Shown here in pieces: positions 5,704-14,411 of a stretch of DNA of 20,380 nt (the stretch's first letter is position 1; each line of letters starts with the position of its first letter). Source of the stretch: an uncultured Peptostreptococcaceae bacterium (lineage in GTDB: Bacteria; Bacillota; Clostridia; Peptostreptococcales; Anaerovoracaceae); assembly GCA_905236895.1 (NCBI GenBank), contig CAJOQI010000075.1:1-20380 (forward strand). Direction: 5' to 3'. Under the pieces are notes generated by a model, which saw only the letters and a program-made list of their open reading frames with translations, was not told where the DNA came from and did no database searches. The position numbers and the translations under genes were made by a program.

Positions 5704-8457
5704 GTGGTTAAGTTGAGAAGTCCGCTGAAAAAGAGAGTGCTGAGAGATCTAAAAAAAGACTGGATCAAATATCTGGTCTTGCTTGTTTTGATGTCATTTA
5801 TGATTGGACTCGCATCAGGCGTCTTTGTTGGAAATGACAGCATGATGGCCTCCATAGATGAGTCATACGAGAAATACAATATAGAAGATGGGCATTTTGA
5901 ATTAAAGGACAAGCCCACAAAGGAACTCCTGGATTATTTCCGTGAAGAGGTGAAAGTCTACCAACAATACTATAAAGACGCTACAGAAGAAATCGTCGGA
6001 AGAGATGACTACGATGGAAGCGCACGCATTTTTATTGTGAGAGATGAAGTGAACCTTCCTTGCATAATGGAAGGAAGGCTTCCGGAAAAGGATAAGGAAA
6101 TCGCCATCGATAGAGCCCACGGTGACAACAATAATATTGGCCCGGGAGACAAGCTAAAGATTGATGGAATAGATTATGAAATCGTTGGACTTGTAGCATC
6201 CTCCGATTACAGCTGCTTATTTAAAAACAATTCCGACATCATGTTCGATGCGGTTACCTTTGATATTGCATTCATGACGGAAGAAGGCTGGGACAGGGTT
6301 AAAGAAAACCCCAAATACCAGTATGCCTATAAATATGATGCACCACCAATTGACGATATCCAGGACAAGGAATGGTCCGACGAACTGGTGGAAAAACTTG
6401 CGGTAATTGCTGTAACCGGCGGCTATACATCCAGCAAAGACGAGGCGGAGGAATTAGAGGAAAACATAGATAACTGGACGGCTATCTTGGAGGAAGCAGA
6501 GGACTACGCAGATGATTTGAAAAAAAGGGGAGAAGCCCTTGAAGAAAGAGGAGAGGAACTAAAGGGAAGAGAAGAGGAGTTGATTGGAAGGCAGGCATAT
6601 CTCCAGGAAATGCAGGCACGAATCATGGCAGGAGACCCTGCTGCTCTTTCGGAAGCAGCAAACCTTCAGGCAGAAGGAGAAGCTCTTCAGAAGGATGCAG
6701 AGGCTCTTCAAAGCGATGCAGACAATCTGCAGAAGGAGGCGGATGCCCTCCAAGAAGAAGCGGATGAGTTTGCAAAAAGAGAAGATGAGCTTAATGAGCT
6801 GGTGGATAAGCTGGAAGCCCTGGAGCCTTACGAGGACAATATGAACGAGCTGGTGGACTTTGTCCCGGGATATGCAAACCAGTCAATTAAGTTTGCGGCC
6901 AACGACCTTGGCAAGGACCAGGCCATGATGAATGTGCTTGTATATATCTTTATCGCCGTGCTTGCCTTTGTTTTCGCCATAACCACAGGAAACAAAATCA
7001 GAGAAGAGGCGGCCATTATCGGAACCCTTAAGGCTACGGGATATACCAAAGGAGAACTTATAAGATTTTATATGTTGATTCCCGTGGTGATTACTTTAGT
7101 GGCTTCTGTAATCGGAAATATCTTGGGTTACACCTATTTTAAAGACGTTGCGGTTTCTCTCTATTACAACTCATATAGCTTGCTTAAGTTTGAAACTCTG
7201 TGGAATCCCAAAGCCTTTCTCATAACCACTTTGATCCCACTGGCTCTTATGGTGATAGTTAACTTCATAGTTATCAATAGGCTCCTTAGGCTATCTCCTA
7301 TGAAGTTCCTGCGCAGAGATTTAAGCACATCCAAGAAAAAGAAGGCGGCAAGGCTTCCGAGTTTTAAGTTTCTTAATCGCTTTAGACTCAGGATTCTAAT
7401 TCAGAATAGATTCGACTATCTAACTCTTTTCCTTGGAATCCTGTTCATAATGATACTCCTTGGATTCTCCATTGGTCTTCCGGAAACCATCGATAACTAC
7501 AAGGGCATAGTTACGGAAAATGTAATGGCGGATTATCAGACGGTTTTAAAGGATTATGAGAATGAGGACGGAAATATCATAGAAACCAAAACCGAAGGAG
7601 CGGAGAGATTCTCCACCACATCCCTCGTAACCATAGACGGAGTTAGGGAAGGAGAAAGTATATCAGTTTACGGTTATGAAGAAAATAGCAAGTATTTCTC
7701 TTTTGCTTCGTCGGTGGAACTGGTGGATGAACTTAAGCTGAGGGATAAGGAAGTATACATATCAACGCCTTTCCATGAGAAGTTCGGGTATGACACGGGG
7801 GACGAGATTACCCTAAAAGAAAAATACTCTCATAAGAAATATACCTTTGTTGTGAAAGGTGTTTACGAATTCCCGACGGGTCTTGCGGTGTTCATGCCAA
7901 ATGAAGCTTTTAACAAAACCTTTGATGAGGATGAAGGAGCTTTCAGCGGATATCTGTCTAACAAAGAAATTAAGGACATCGATGATGATCAAATATATAT
8001 GACTATCACCAAGGATGACATGATGAGCCTGGCCAGGCAACTGGACCACTCTATGGGAGGCTTTGCTGACTATATTTCCTGGGCATGCTTAATTATGGGC
8101 ATCCTGGTTATGTATCTTCTAACAAAGCTCATCATAGAAAAGAATGCGGTTTCCATTTCCATGGTTAAGGTTCTTGGTTATACCAACGGAGAAATAAACA
8201 GTCTATACATAAGGCTTACCACGGTGGTTACCATTATTCTGACAATCGTCGGTGCCCTTGCTAGCATTGTGCTTCTGGGCTATCTCTTCAAATTGGTTAT
8301 GTACGGTATGGAGGGATGGTTCGATCTCTTTATCAGCCCCCAGGGAGTTGTAAAGATGATACTTATAGTTCTGGCTGCATATATTGTCGTTTCATATTTG
8401 GACATGCGCCACATAAAGAAGATTCCTCTTACGGAAGCACTTAAAAATGTAGAGTAA
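5704..8457 (+). CDS. FtsX-type ABC permease with coiled-coil insert
   Basis: A 917-residue permease. A membrane helix at about 21-43 is followed by an outer domain (45-235), a long coiled coil (about 245-375), a first FtsX block of three helices (about 405-525), a second outer domain (about 590-770) and a second FtsX block (about 785-905). The coil contains seven-residue repeats of the kind LQKDAEALQ and LQKEADALQ around 321-352, rich in Leu, Gln, Glu and Ala. The layout matches Gram-positive members of the MacB/FtsX superfamily. GTG at 5704 follows the previous stop directly. TTG at 5713 has AGGTGG at 5702-5707, 5 nt before it, and is an equally good or better start. Its ATPase is the preceding gene. 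Confidence 0.9.
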   Translation: MVKLRSPLKKRVLRDLKKDWIKYLVLLVLMSFMIGLASGVFVGNDSMMASIDESYEKYNIEDGHFELKDKPTKELLDYFREEVKVYQQYYKDATEEIVGRDDYDGSARIFIVRDEVNLPCIMEGRLPEKDKEIAIDRAHGDNNNIGPGDKLKIDGIDYEIVGLVASSDYSCLFKNNSDIMFDAVTFDIAFMTEEGWDRVKENPKYQYAYKYDAPPIDDIQDKEWSDELVEKLAVIAVTGGYTSSKDEAEELEENIDNWTAILEEAEDYADDLKKRGEALEERGEELKGREEELIGRQAYLQEMQARIMAGDPAALSEAANLQAEGEALQKDAEALQSDADNLQKEADALQEEADEFAKREDELNELVDKLEALEPYEDNMNELVDFVPGYANQSIKFAANDLGKDQAMMNVLVYIFIAVLAFVFAITTGNKIREEAAIIGTLKATGYTKGELIRFYMLIPVVITLVASVIGNILGYTYFKDVAVSLYYNSYSLLKFETLWNPKAFLITTLIPLALMVIVNFIVINRLLRLSPMKFLRRDLSTSKKKKAARLPSFKFLNRFRLRILIQNRFDYLTLFLGILFIMILLGFSIGLPETIDNYKGIVTENVMADYQTVLKDYENEDGNIIETKTEGAERFSTTSLVTIDGVREGESISVYGYEENSKYFSFASSVELVDELKLRDKEVYISTPFHEKFGYDTGDEITLKEKYSHKKYTFVVKGVYEFPTGLAVFMPNEAFNKTFDEDEGAFSGYLSNKEIKDIDDDQIYMTITKDDMMSLARQLDHSMGGFADYISWACLIMGILVMYLLTKLIIEKNAVSISMVKVLGYTNGEINSLYIRLTTVVTIILTIVGALASIVLLGYLFKLVMYGMEGWFDLFISPQGVVKMILIVLAAYIVVSYLDMRHIKKIPLTEALKNVE

Positions 8458-8476
8458 TCGGAAAGGAGGCTGGGCT

Positions 8477-9058
8477 TTGCCTGAAGAATTGATTATTAAG
8501 CATTGCTCTCCAACGCTGGCCGGCCTAAAGTCCGGAAGCATGTTTTCTGTGACTTTTGATAGTGACGTAGAAATGGTGACGGCGCTGAAGGAAATGAATG
8601 GGATCTTAAAGGAAAAAGGGCTTAAGGCCATTCCTTTTAAGAAGAATGAAACAAGATATCTCATTTACATATATAGACCCTCCCATCTTATTGAGGAGTT
8701 AAAAACTCCGAGGGCCGAAGCGATACTAAAGTCGCTTGGATATGAAGTTGGCAATCTCCCTAAATGTCTATCGGAATTAGCGAGGAGAATAAAAGATGAT
8801 AAGGATTTTCCCCATGAAATAGGGTTGTTCCTCGGCTATCCACCGGAGGATGTTTCGGGATTTATAGACTATAAATGCGGAACAGGTGCCTGCGGTGGCG
8901 AGCCTAAATGCAATGGTTGCTGGAGAGTCTTTGGTGACAAAGAGACGGCAGAAAGAAAGTTTAATCAATATAAGAAATGCACCAGAGTTTATTCGGAGGT
9001 GTACAAACAAGGTAGATCCCTAGACAAGCTTATTGTTCCAAGCAAGGAGCAGGCTTAG
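8477..9058 (+). CDS. DUF3793 family protein with extra Cys cluster
   Basis: A 193-residue cytoplasmic protein matching the DUF3793 family of anaerobic Firmicutes. Family marks are HCSPTLAGLKSG (9-20), the YLIYIYRP strand (61-68), the FPHEIGLFLGYPPEDVSGFI block (111-130) and CWRVFGD followed by FNQYKKCTRVY. The function is unknown; in clostridia I recall these genes near flavodoxin and iron or ABC genes. An unusual cluster at 134-148 (CGTGACGGEPKCNGC) adds Cys134, 139, 145 and 148 where relatives, as I recall, have a short turn. This suggests metal or Fe-S binding. The start is TTG at 8477, with AGGAGG at 8464-8469 and 7-nt spacing; no ATG fits as well. Confidence 0.85.
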   Translation: MPEELIIKHCSPTLAGLKSGSMFSVTFDSDVEMVTALKEMNGILKEKGLKAIPFKKNETRYLIYIYRPSHLIEELKTPRAEAILKSLGYEVGNLPKCLSELARRIKDDKDFPHEIGLFLGYPPEDVSGFIDYKCGTGACGGEPKCNGCWRVFGDKETAERKFNQYKKCTRVYSEVYKQGRSLDKLIVPSKEQA

Positions 9059-9100
9059 GCTTAGGATTAAATAAACAGTTTTTTATAGGAGGAAAAAATA

Positions 9101-9523
9101 ATGAGTAAAGTAGCAGTAGTATTTTGGAGTGGAACAGGTAACACCAAGATGATGGCAGATGCAGTAGCTGAAGGTGCAAAGGGAGCCGGTGCTGAGGTTT
9201 CTATCCTTGGTCCATCTGAATTCAATGCGGATATGGTCGCTGAATTTGATGCTATCGCTTTTGGTTGCCCGGCAATGGGAGCAGAGGTTCTGGAAGAAAA
9301 CGAGTATGAGCCAATGTTTACAGATGTTGAGGCCGTTTTAAGCGGAAAGAAAATTGCTCTCTTTGGTGCCTATGGCTGGGGAGATGGTCAGTGGATGAGA
9401 GATTGGGAAGACCGCTGCAAGGCTGCAGGTGCAAAGCTTGCAACAGAAAGCGTTATGTCCAATGAGACTCCAACAGACGCTGTTCTTTCAGAATGCAAAT
9501 CATTGGGAGGCATGCTGGCATAG
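9101..9523 (+). CDS. Flavodoxin
   Basis: A 140-residue short-chain flavodoxin, a soluble FMN electron carrier. The phosphate-binding loop is SGTGNTKMM (10-18). The GCPAMGAEVLEE segment (about 57-68) supplies the first isoalloxazine loop, and GAYGWGDGQWM (about 89-99) the second, with Trp and aromatic residues near the flavin. It is full length for the short-chain class. ATAGGAGG lies 8-10 nt before ATG 9101. Flavodoxins replace ferredoxin under iron limitation, which fits an iron-repressed operon. Here one could also supply electrons for ferric reduction or for opening an imported ligand (inference). Confidence 0.93.
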   Translation: MSKVAVVFWSGTGNTKMMADAVAEGAKGAGAEVSILGPSEFNADMVAEFDAIAFGCPAMGAEVLEENEYEPMFTDVEAVLSGKKIALFGAYGWGDGQWMRDWEDRCKAAGAKLATESVMSNETPTDAVLSECKSLGGMLA

Positions 9524-9547
9524 CAGTAGTTAAACAGGTAAACCAAT

Positions 9548-11320
9548 ATGAAGGATAAGAAAAGAAACTTATTATCTTGGATATTGGAATTCGCAGGGAG
9601 GAAGCGAGCCTTCTTTGGAGGAAGCATCCTCCTTGCCATTTTTGGCGTTGCGGCGTCATTTATTCCATATCTAATAATTGCAGATATAGTTAAGGAACTT
9701 TTGGCAGGGAATACAGACTGGCAGTTCTTTCTGGGAAGAGTAATCCTAATAGGAGTTTGCTGGATTGCGCGAGTAACTCTCCATACGCTGTCCACATCTC
9801 TATCCCATATAGCTACATTTAATGTGCTTGGTGGAATAAGAACCCAGCTTTGCGAGAAGCTATATAGCATACCCCTGGGTTCTGTCCTTGACGACCACAG
9901 CGGGACTTACAAAAACATCATCGTGGAAAGAGTAGATTCCATGGAAACAACTCTGGCCCATATCGTGCCGGAGTTTACGGCGAACCTTCTTCTTCCTTTA
10001 GTGATGTTTGTTTATCTTCTCGCACTGGATTGGAGACTGGGACTGGCAAATCTTGTCGGCGCAGTCATCGGCCTTGTCTGCATGACCATCATGATGATGA
10101 AGAGCAGGGGCAAGTTCGAGCTAACCGTTCAAAAAACAAAGAAGCTAAACGACACCGCAGTTGAATACATAAACGGAATAGAGGTCATCAAAGCATTCGG
10201 AAAGTCCAAGAGCTCCTACGAGAAGTTTGTAATCGCAGCAAAGGAAGGCGCCGATTGCTTTATCGATTGGATGAGAGAATGCATCTGGTGGCAGGCAGGA
10301 ACTATGACATTTCTTCCCGCCACATTTCTGGGTGTGCTTCCCATAGGTCTCCTCCTTGTGAAGGCAGGAAGCCTAAGCGCCGTGGATTTCATAACCGGAG
10401 TGATTCTTTCCGCAGGCCTTATAACTCCTCTCGTTGTCGCCTTTTCATATATGGATGACATTCTAAAGATGAAAACAATCTTTGGTGAAGTGACAGAGAT
10501 CCTAGAGAGAAAAGATATGGTGAGACCGGAGAGCATTACGGAAACGCCCAAAGGTTCCGACATCACTTTGACGGAGGTGCATTTTACCTACAAAGACAAA
10601 GAAGTTCTTCACGGTGTAAATATGGAAATCAAGCAAGGTGAGGTAAGTGCCATAGTTGGACCATCGGGATCCGGAAAGAGCACCATCGCAAGGCTCATCG
10701 ATTCCTTGTGGGATGTGGACTCCGGCGAGATCACCTACGGTGGAGTGAACATCAAAGATTTGCCGCTGGACTATTACATGAGCCAAATCGCCTATGTATC
10801 CCAGGATAATTTCTTGTTCGACATGTCCGTAAAAGAGAATATCCGGCTGGGCAAAGAAGGCGCCTCCGATGAAGAGGTAATTGAAGCCGCCAAGAAATCC
10901 GGCTGTCATGATTTCATCATGGAACTGGAAAATGGATACGACACAATCGTTGGCGGAGCCGGCGGACATCTATCAGGCGGTGAAAGACAAAGAATATCCA
11001 TTGCAAGGGCCATGCTAAAGGATGCCCCTGTAGTAATTCTGGATGAAGCGACTGCATATACGGATCCGGAAAACGAAGCCCTGGTTCAGTCCAGCGTTGC
11101 CAAGCTGGTGCAAGGGAGAACCTTGATAGTAATAGCACATCGCCTTTCCACCATAGTTGACGCGGATAAGATATTCGTCATCGCCGACGGAAATGTGGCA
11201 GCGTCGGGAAAACACGACGAGCTCTTGAGTACATGCGAGCTCTACAGGAACATGTGGGAAGCCCATAGCTATGCAAGAGATAAGGATGATGACATAGAAA
11301 AGGAGGGTGCATATGTTTGA
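9548..11320 (+). CDS. Exporter-fold ABC transporter half 1 (IrtA/YbtP-like)
   Basis: A 590-residue half-transporter with a membrane domain fused to an ATPase. Six helices occupy about 1-310. The stretch HSGTYKNIIVERVDSMET and HIVPEFTANLLLP (about 118-153) resembles Firmicute relatives of the IrtAB/YbtPQ group, which have exporter architecture but import siderophores. ATPase marks are Walker [10 protein letters not shown] (about 371-379), Q-loop YVSQ, signature LSGGERQR (about 474), Walker B VVILDEAT (about 495) and IAHR (about 529). The start at ATG 9548 has only a weak ribosome site, so coupling to the flavodoxin gene 24 nt upstream is possible. It overlaps the next gene, its likely heterodimer partner. 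Substrate by context: siderophore or haem; direction not proven. Confidence 0.88.
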   Translation: MKDKKRNLLSWILEFAGRKRAFFGGSILLAIFGVAASFIPYLIIADIVKELLAGNTDWQFFLGRVILIGVCWIARVTLHTLSTSLSHIATFNVLGGIRTQLCEKLYSIPLGSVLDDHSGTYKNIIVERVDSMETTLAHIVPEFTANLLLPLVMFVYLLALDWRLGLANLVGAVIGLVCMTIMMMKSRGKFELTVQKTKKLNDTAVEYINGIEVIKAFGKSKSSYEKFVIAAKEGADCFIDWMRECIWWQAGTMTFLPATFLGVLPIGLLLVKAGSLSAVDFITGVILSAGLITPLVVAFSYMDDILKMKTIFGEVTEILERKDMVRPESITETPKGSDITLTEVHFTYKDKEVLHGVNMEIKQGEVSAIVGPSGSGKSTIARLIDSLWDVDSGEITYGGVNIKDLPLDYYMSQIAYVSQDNFLFDMSVKENIRLGKEGASDEEVIEAAKKSGCHDFIMELENGYDTIVGGAGGHLSGGERQRISIARAMLKDAPVVILDEATAYTDPENEALVQSSVAKLVQGRTLIVIAHRLSTIVDADKIFVIADGNVAASGKHDELLSTCELYRNMWEAHSYARDKDDDIEKEGAYV

Positions 11321-13049
11321 GATGATTAGGAAATTCTTTAACTTCTGCACCGAAGAGAATAAAAGAAAATTTCACATATCAGTTTTCCTCGGTGTGCTGG
11401 AAGCGATATTTACCGGAATGCGAATACCTGCAGCATATGTAGCGATAAAGGCATTGCTTAATAATACCTTGGATAATAAGACCATACTTATTGTCGCAGG
11501 AATAATGCTGTTCTGCACCATCGGCAAGACTATAGTTAATCGTCATTCTCAGATGTTACAAACGGAAGGCGGATACAATACATGTTCAGGGAAACGTATT
11601 GAAATAGGTGAGCATCTAAGATATCTTCCCATGGGTTATTTCAATGATACCAGCCTGGGACATATAACCTCCGTCACTACCAATACAATGGAGGTTTTGG
11701 CTGATATTGCTACAAGAGCAATAATAATGATCCTTCAAGGAGGAATTTCAACCATAGTTATTGCGCTGTTCCTCTTTATGTTTGATTATCGAATGGGGTT
11801 AATTGGTCTTGTGGGGATAGGTATTTTCTCCCTTGTGAACAGATGGACCAATAGAAGTGTAGCCAAGGTAGCAGATGAAAAGATAACCACTGACAAAGAT
11901 ATGGTCGGTGTTGTCTTGGAATATATTCAAGGGATTGCTGAAATTAGAAACTATAACATAATCGGCAGAAACAATTCCAGAATACAGGATGCCATAGAAA
12001 GAAAAAAGAATATGGATATTAAGGCTGAAATCGCTGCTATACCTGCGGTGGGTGTTCAGATGCTTGTTTGTAAACTTACCGGAGTTGCTATAGTAGGTGC
12101 TTCGCTTTACTTCTACTTGAACGGAAGCCTGGACCTTGTTTATACCATAGTGATGCTTCTTTGTTCCTTCATGATTTTTGAGTCATTGGATATTGCGGGC
12201 ATTTACACTGCGCTGCTCCGCATAATCGGAAAATGCGTAGATCTGGCCAATGAGATACTTGAAATTGAGCAGATGGATATCGACGGAGAAGACATAACAC
12301 CGGCAACCCGTGACATTCATCTGGAGCATGTTGACTTTGCTTATGAGAATAGAAAAATCATCGATGATGTAACGCTGGACATCAAAGAAGGAACAACCAC
12401 CGCTATAGTAGGACCTTCCGGGGGAGGCAAGACCACTATCACTTCTCTCATTGCCAGATTCTGGGATGTGGATAAAGGCGAAGTCACTCTGGGCGGAAGG
12501 AATGTAAAGGACTATAGCTTTGATTCTTTGATGGAGAACTTCAGTTTCGTATTCCAGAGAGTCTATCTCTTCGAAGACACCATCATGAACAATATTCGCT
12601 TCGGAAAGCCCGATGCCAGCCTGGAGGAAGTTGTAGAGGCTGCAAAGAAAGCCGCTTGCCACGACTTCATCATGGCCCTTCCCGATGGCTACGACACAAT
12701 GGTTGGTGAAGGCGGAGCAAGCCTCTCCGGCGGTGAGAAGCAAAGAATCGCCATCGCAAGAGCGATCATGAAGGACGCTCCCATTATCATTCTGGACGAA
12801 GCAACAGCAAATGTGGATCCGGAAAATGAAAAGGAGCTTACTCAGGCCATAGAAAACCTGACCAAGGAAAAAACTATTATCATGATTGCCCACAGGCTTA
12901 AGACCGTTAGACATGCGGATCAGATCGTTGTTATAGACAAAGGAAAGATTGTCCAGAAGGGCAAGCATGAAGACCTTATAAAAGAAGAGGGCATTTACAA
13001 GAACTTTGTTCAGGGAAGGCAGCAGGCTGTCAGCTGGAAGCTCGCATAA
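11313..13049 (+). CDS. Exporter-fold ABC transporter half 2 (IrtB/YbtQ-like)
   Basis: A 578-residue half-transporter and probable partner of the preceding one. The membrane domain (about 1-310) contains LRYLPMGYFNDTSLGHITSV, a segment typical of this pair type. The ATPase carries GPSGGGKTT (about 366-374), FVFQ as Q-loop, LSGGEKQR (about 470), IIILDEAT (about 491) and IAHR (about 527). ATG at 11313 is preferred over GTG at 11307, because AGGAGGG at 11301-11307 gives 5-nt spacing to the ATG and overlaps the GTG. The reading frames overlap by 8 nt, so synthesis is coupled 1:1. Both ATP sites look catalytically complete. A 50-nt gap leads to the ECF genes. Confidence 0.88.
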   Translation: MFEMIRKFFNFCTEENKRKFHISVFLGVLEAIFTGMRIPAAYVAIKALLNNTLDNKTILIVAGIMLFCTIGKTIVNRHSQMLQTEGGYNTCSGKRIEIGEHLRYLPMGYFNDTSLGHITSVTTNTMEVLADIATRAIIMILQGGISTIVIALFLFMFDYRMGLIGLVGIGIFSLVNRWTNRSVAKVADEKITTDKDMVGVVLEYIQGIAEIRNYNIIGRNNSRIQDAIERKKNMDIKAEIAAIPAVGVQMLVCKLTGVAIVGASLYFYLNGSLDLVYTIVMLLCSFMIFESLDIAGIYTALLRIIGKCVDLANEILEIEQMDIDGEDITPATRDIHLEHVDFAYENRKIIDDVTLDIKEGTTTAIVGPSGGGKTTITSLIARFWDVDKGEVTLGGRNVKDYSFDSLMENFSFVFQRVYLFEDTIMNNIRFGKPDASLEEVVEAAKKAACHDFIMALPDGYDTMVGEGGASLSGGEKQRIAIARAIMKDAPIIILDEATANVDPENEKELTQAIENLTKEKTIIMIAHRLKTVRHADQIVVIDKGKIVQKGKHEDLIKEEGIYKNFVQGRQQAVSWKLA

Positions 13050-13099
13050 ATAAACTCGTATAGACAAATAAAAGAAATGCAAAAAGGAGAAAGACAAAA

Positions 13100-13690
13100 A
13101 TGGAAAAGAAAAAACTAACAGCTAAGGATTTCATTACAGTTGGAATATTCACTGCAATCATATTTGTGTTGGAGTTCGCCTGCGGCATGCTGGGCTTCAT
13201 TCACCCTTATATTGTTGCATCATATGTAATCTTGATTCCAATAGTTGGAGCTATACCGATGATGCTCTTTTATACCAAGGTAGAAAAGTTCGGGATGATA
13301 ACCATAATGTCCATATTAATTGCCATCATCATGTTTGTAACGGGAGTGGGATATCTTGGTGCACCACTTATTATCATTGCGGGCATCGTTGCTGATTTGA
13401 TTGCAAAATCAGGGGGATATAAGAGCTTCAAGAAAACCGTAATAAGCTATGGCATATTCTGCCTGTGGATCTGCGCCAATTATTTCCCGGTAATAGTCAC
13501 CGCAGAATCCTATAGAAAGGATTTGCTGGCAGGAGGCTTCTCTTCAGAGTACTGCGATAGCCTTTTTGCGGCTATTAATTCCAAAACTATAGTTGTACTT
13601 CTTATACTTTGCTTTGTGTTCGGATGCATTGGAGCATATATAGGTAAGGCTGTAGTGAAGAAGCATTTTGAAAAAGCAGGGATAGTATAA
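13100..13690 (+). CDS. ECF transporter S component (MptD/Trep_Strep type)
   Basis: A 196-residue membrane protein with about six helices, starting KKKLTAKDFITVGIFTAI, a hallmark opening of the Trep_Strep (MptD-like) family of putative ECF substrate-binding subunits. S components capture the ligand and dock on an EcfT plus ATPase module, and both follow immediately. Helices lie near 13-33, 36-57, 66-85, 87-103, 113-131 and 165-185. ATG 13100 has AAAAAGGAG 10 nt upstream. The stop directly abuts the EcfT ATG. The ligand of this S family is not assigned with certainty; as I recall, neighbours in streptococci are haem or siderophore loci. Confidence 0.85.
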   Translation: MEKKKLTAKDFITVGIFTAIIFVLEFACGMLGFIHPYIVASYVILIPIVGAIPMMLFYTKVEKFGMITIMSILIAIIMFVTGVGYLGAPLIIIAGIVADLIAKSGGYKSFKKTVISYGIFCLWICANYFPVIVTAESYRKDLLAGGFSSEYCDSLFAAINSKTIVVLLILCFVFGCIGAYIGKAVVKKHFEKAGIV

Positions 13691-14392
13691 ATGAGTCGTA
13701 GGCTGGATCCAAGAACCAAACTTTATATGGTATTTATCGTATCGGCCATCGTCATGATGACAGCCACAACGCCCTTCCTATGGGCAGTGAGAATTGTAAT
13801 GACGATGGTTCCGATACTTCTTCTTGTAATTGAAAAACGATATGCAAGCGCATTTCGTTTTTTTGCTTTGTATATTGTGGCTCTTGCGTTGACATTTTTT
13901 TATTTGTCCGAGGAATCCACCGGGGTGTTTGAAGCAATTCTTACGGGATACTGCGGAATCATAGCGCAGTTTCTTCCGGCTATGATTACCGCCTGGTATA
14001 TGATCAGAACGACCAAGATCAACGAGTTCATGTCTGCAATGCAGAAACTTAGGGTGCCGGACGGAATTGGAATCTCCCTGGCAGTAGTGATGCGTTTTTT
14101 TCCAACAATCAAAGAAGAATATGCCTCAATCAGAGACGCCATGAGAATGAGAGCCCTCACCTTTGGAAGGGGGAACATAGTTAGGATGGTGGAGTATCGC
14201 ATGATACCACTTTTGTTTTCCTGCGTAAACATAGGTGACGAGCTCTCTGCGGCAGCTCTTACAAGAGGGCTTGGCGGCAAAGTAAAGAGAACCAGTGTGG
14301 TTGAACTACGGTTCGGCGTGATGGACTATTTACTTATGCTCTTTTTTACGGTGGCAACGGTCATCTTTATTGGCTTTAAGTATTTTAAATAA
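13691..14392 (+). CDS. ECF transporter T component (EcfT)
   Basis: A 233-residue membrane coupling subunit with five or six helices. EcfT proteins carry two X-Arg-X motifs on cytoplasmic coupling helices that fit into the grooves of the ATPases. Here they are MRA in RDAMRMRALTF (about 149-159) and TRG in SAAALTRGLGGK (about 187-198). The opening MSRRLDPRTKLYMVFIVS is also typical. ATG 13691 follows the S-component stop with no gap. It is shorter than the common EcfT (about 265), as in dedicated group I ECF systems that have their own S and A genes. Confidence 0.88.
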   Translation: MSRRLDPRTKLYMVFIVSAIVMMTATTPFLWAVRIVMTMVPILLLVIEKRYASAFRFFALYIVALALTFFYLSEESTGVFEAILTGYCGIIAQFLPAMITAWYMIRTTKINEFMSAMQKLRVPDGIGISLAVVMRFFPTIKEEYASIRDAMRMRALTFGRGNIVRMVEYRMIPLLFSCVNIGDELSAAALTRGLGGKVKRTSVVELRFGVMDYLLMLFFTVATVIFIGFKYFK

Positions 14393-14411
14393 TCTGCAGT
14401 GGACGTGATTG

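Noticed and set aside
6590..6790. DNA tandem repeats or a repeat array in the permease gene
   Set aside because: The repetition is at protein level (coiled-coil heptads); the DNA copies are not identical.
9059..9100. GCTTAGGCTTAGG repeat as a further iron box or terminator
   Set aside because: Direct rather than inverted repeat, lacks GTTAG-N6-CTAAC, and no stem precedes the short T run.
12183..13097. 304-codon open frame on the minus strand
   Set aside because: It is the antisense shadow of the ABC half-transporter, whose motifs are intact on the + strand; the product resembles nothing known.
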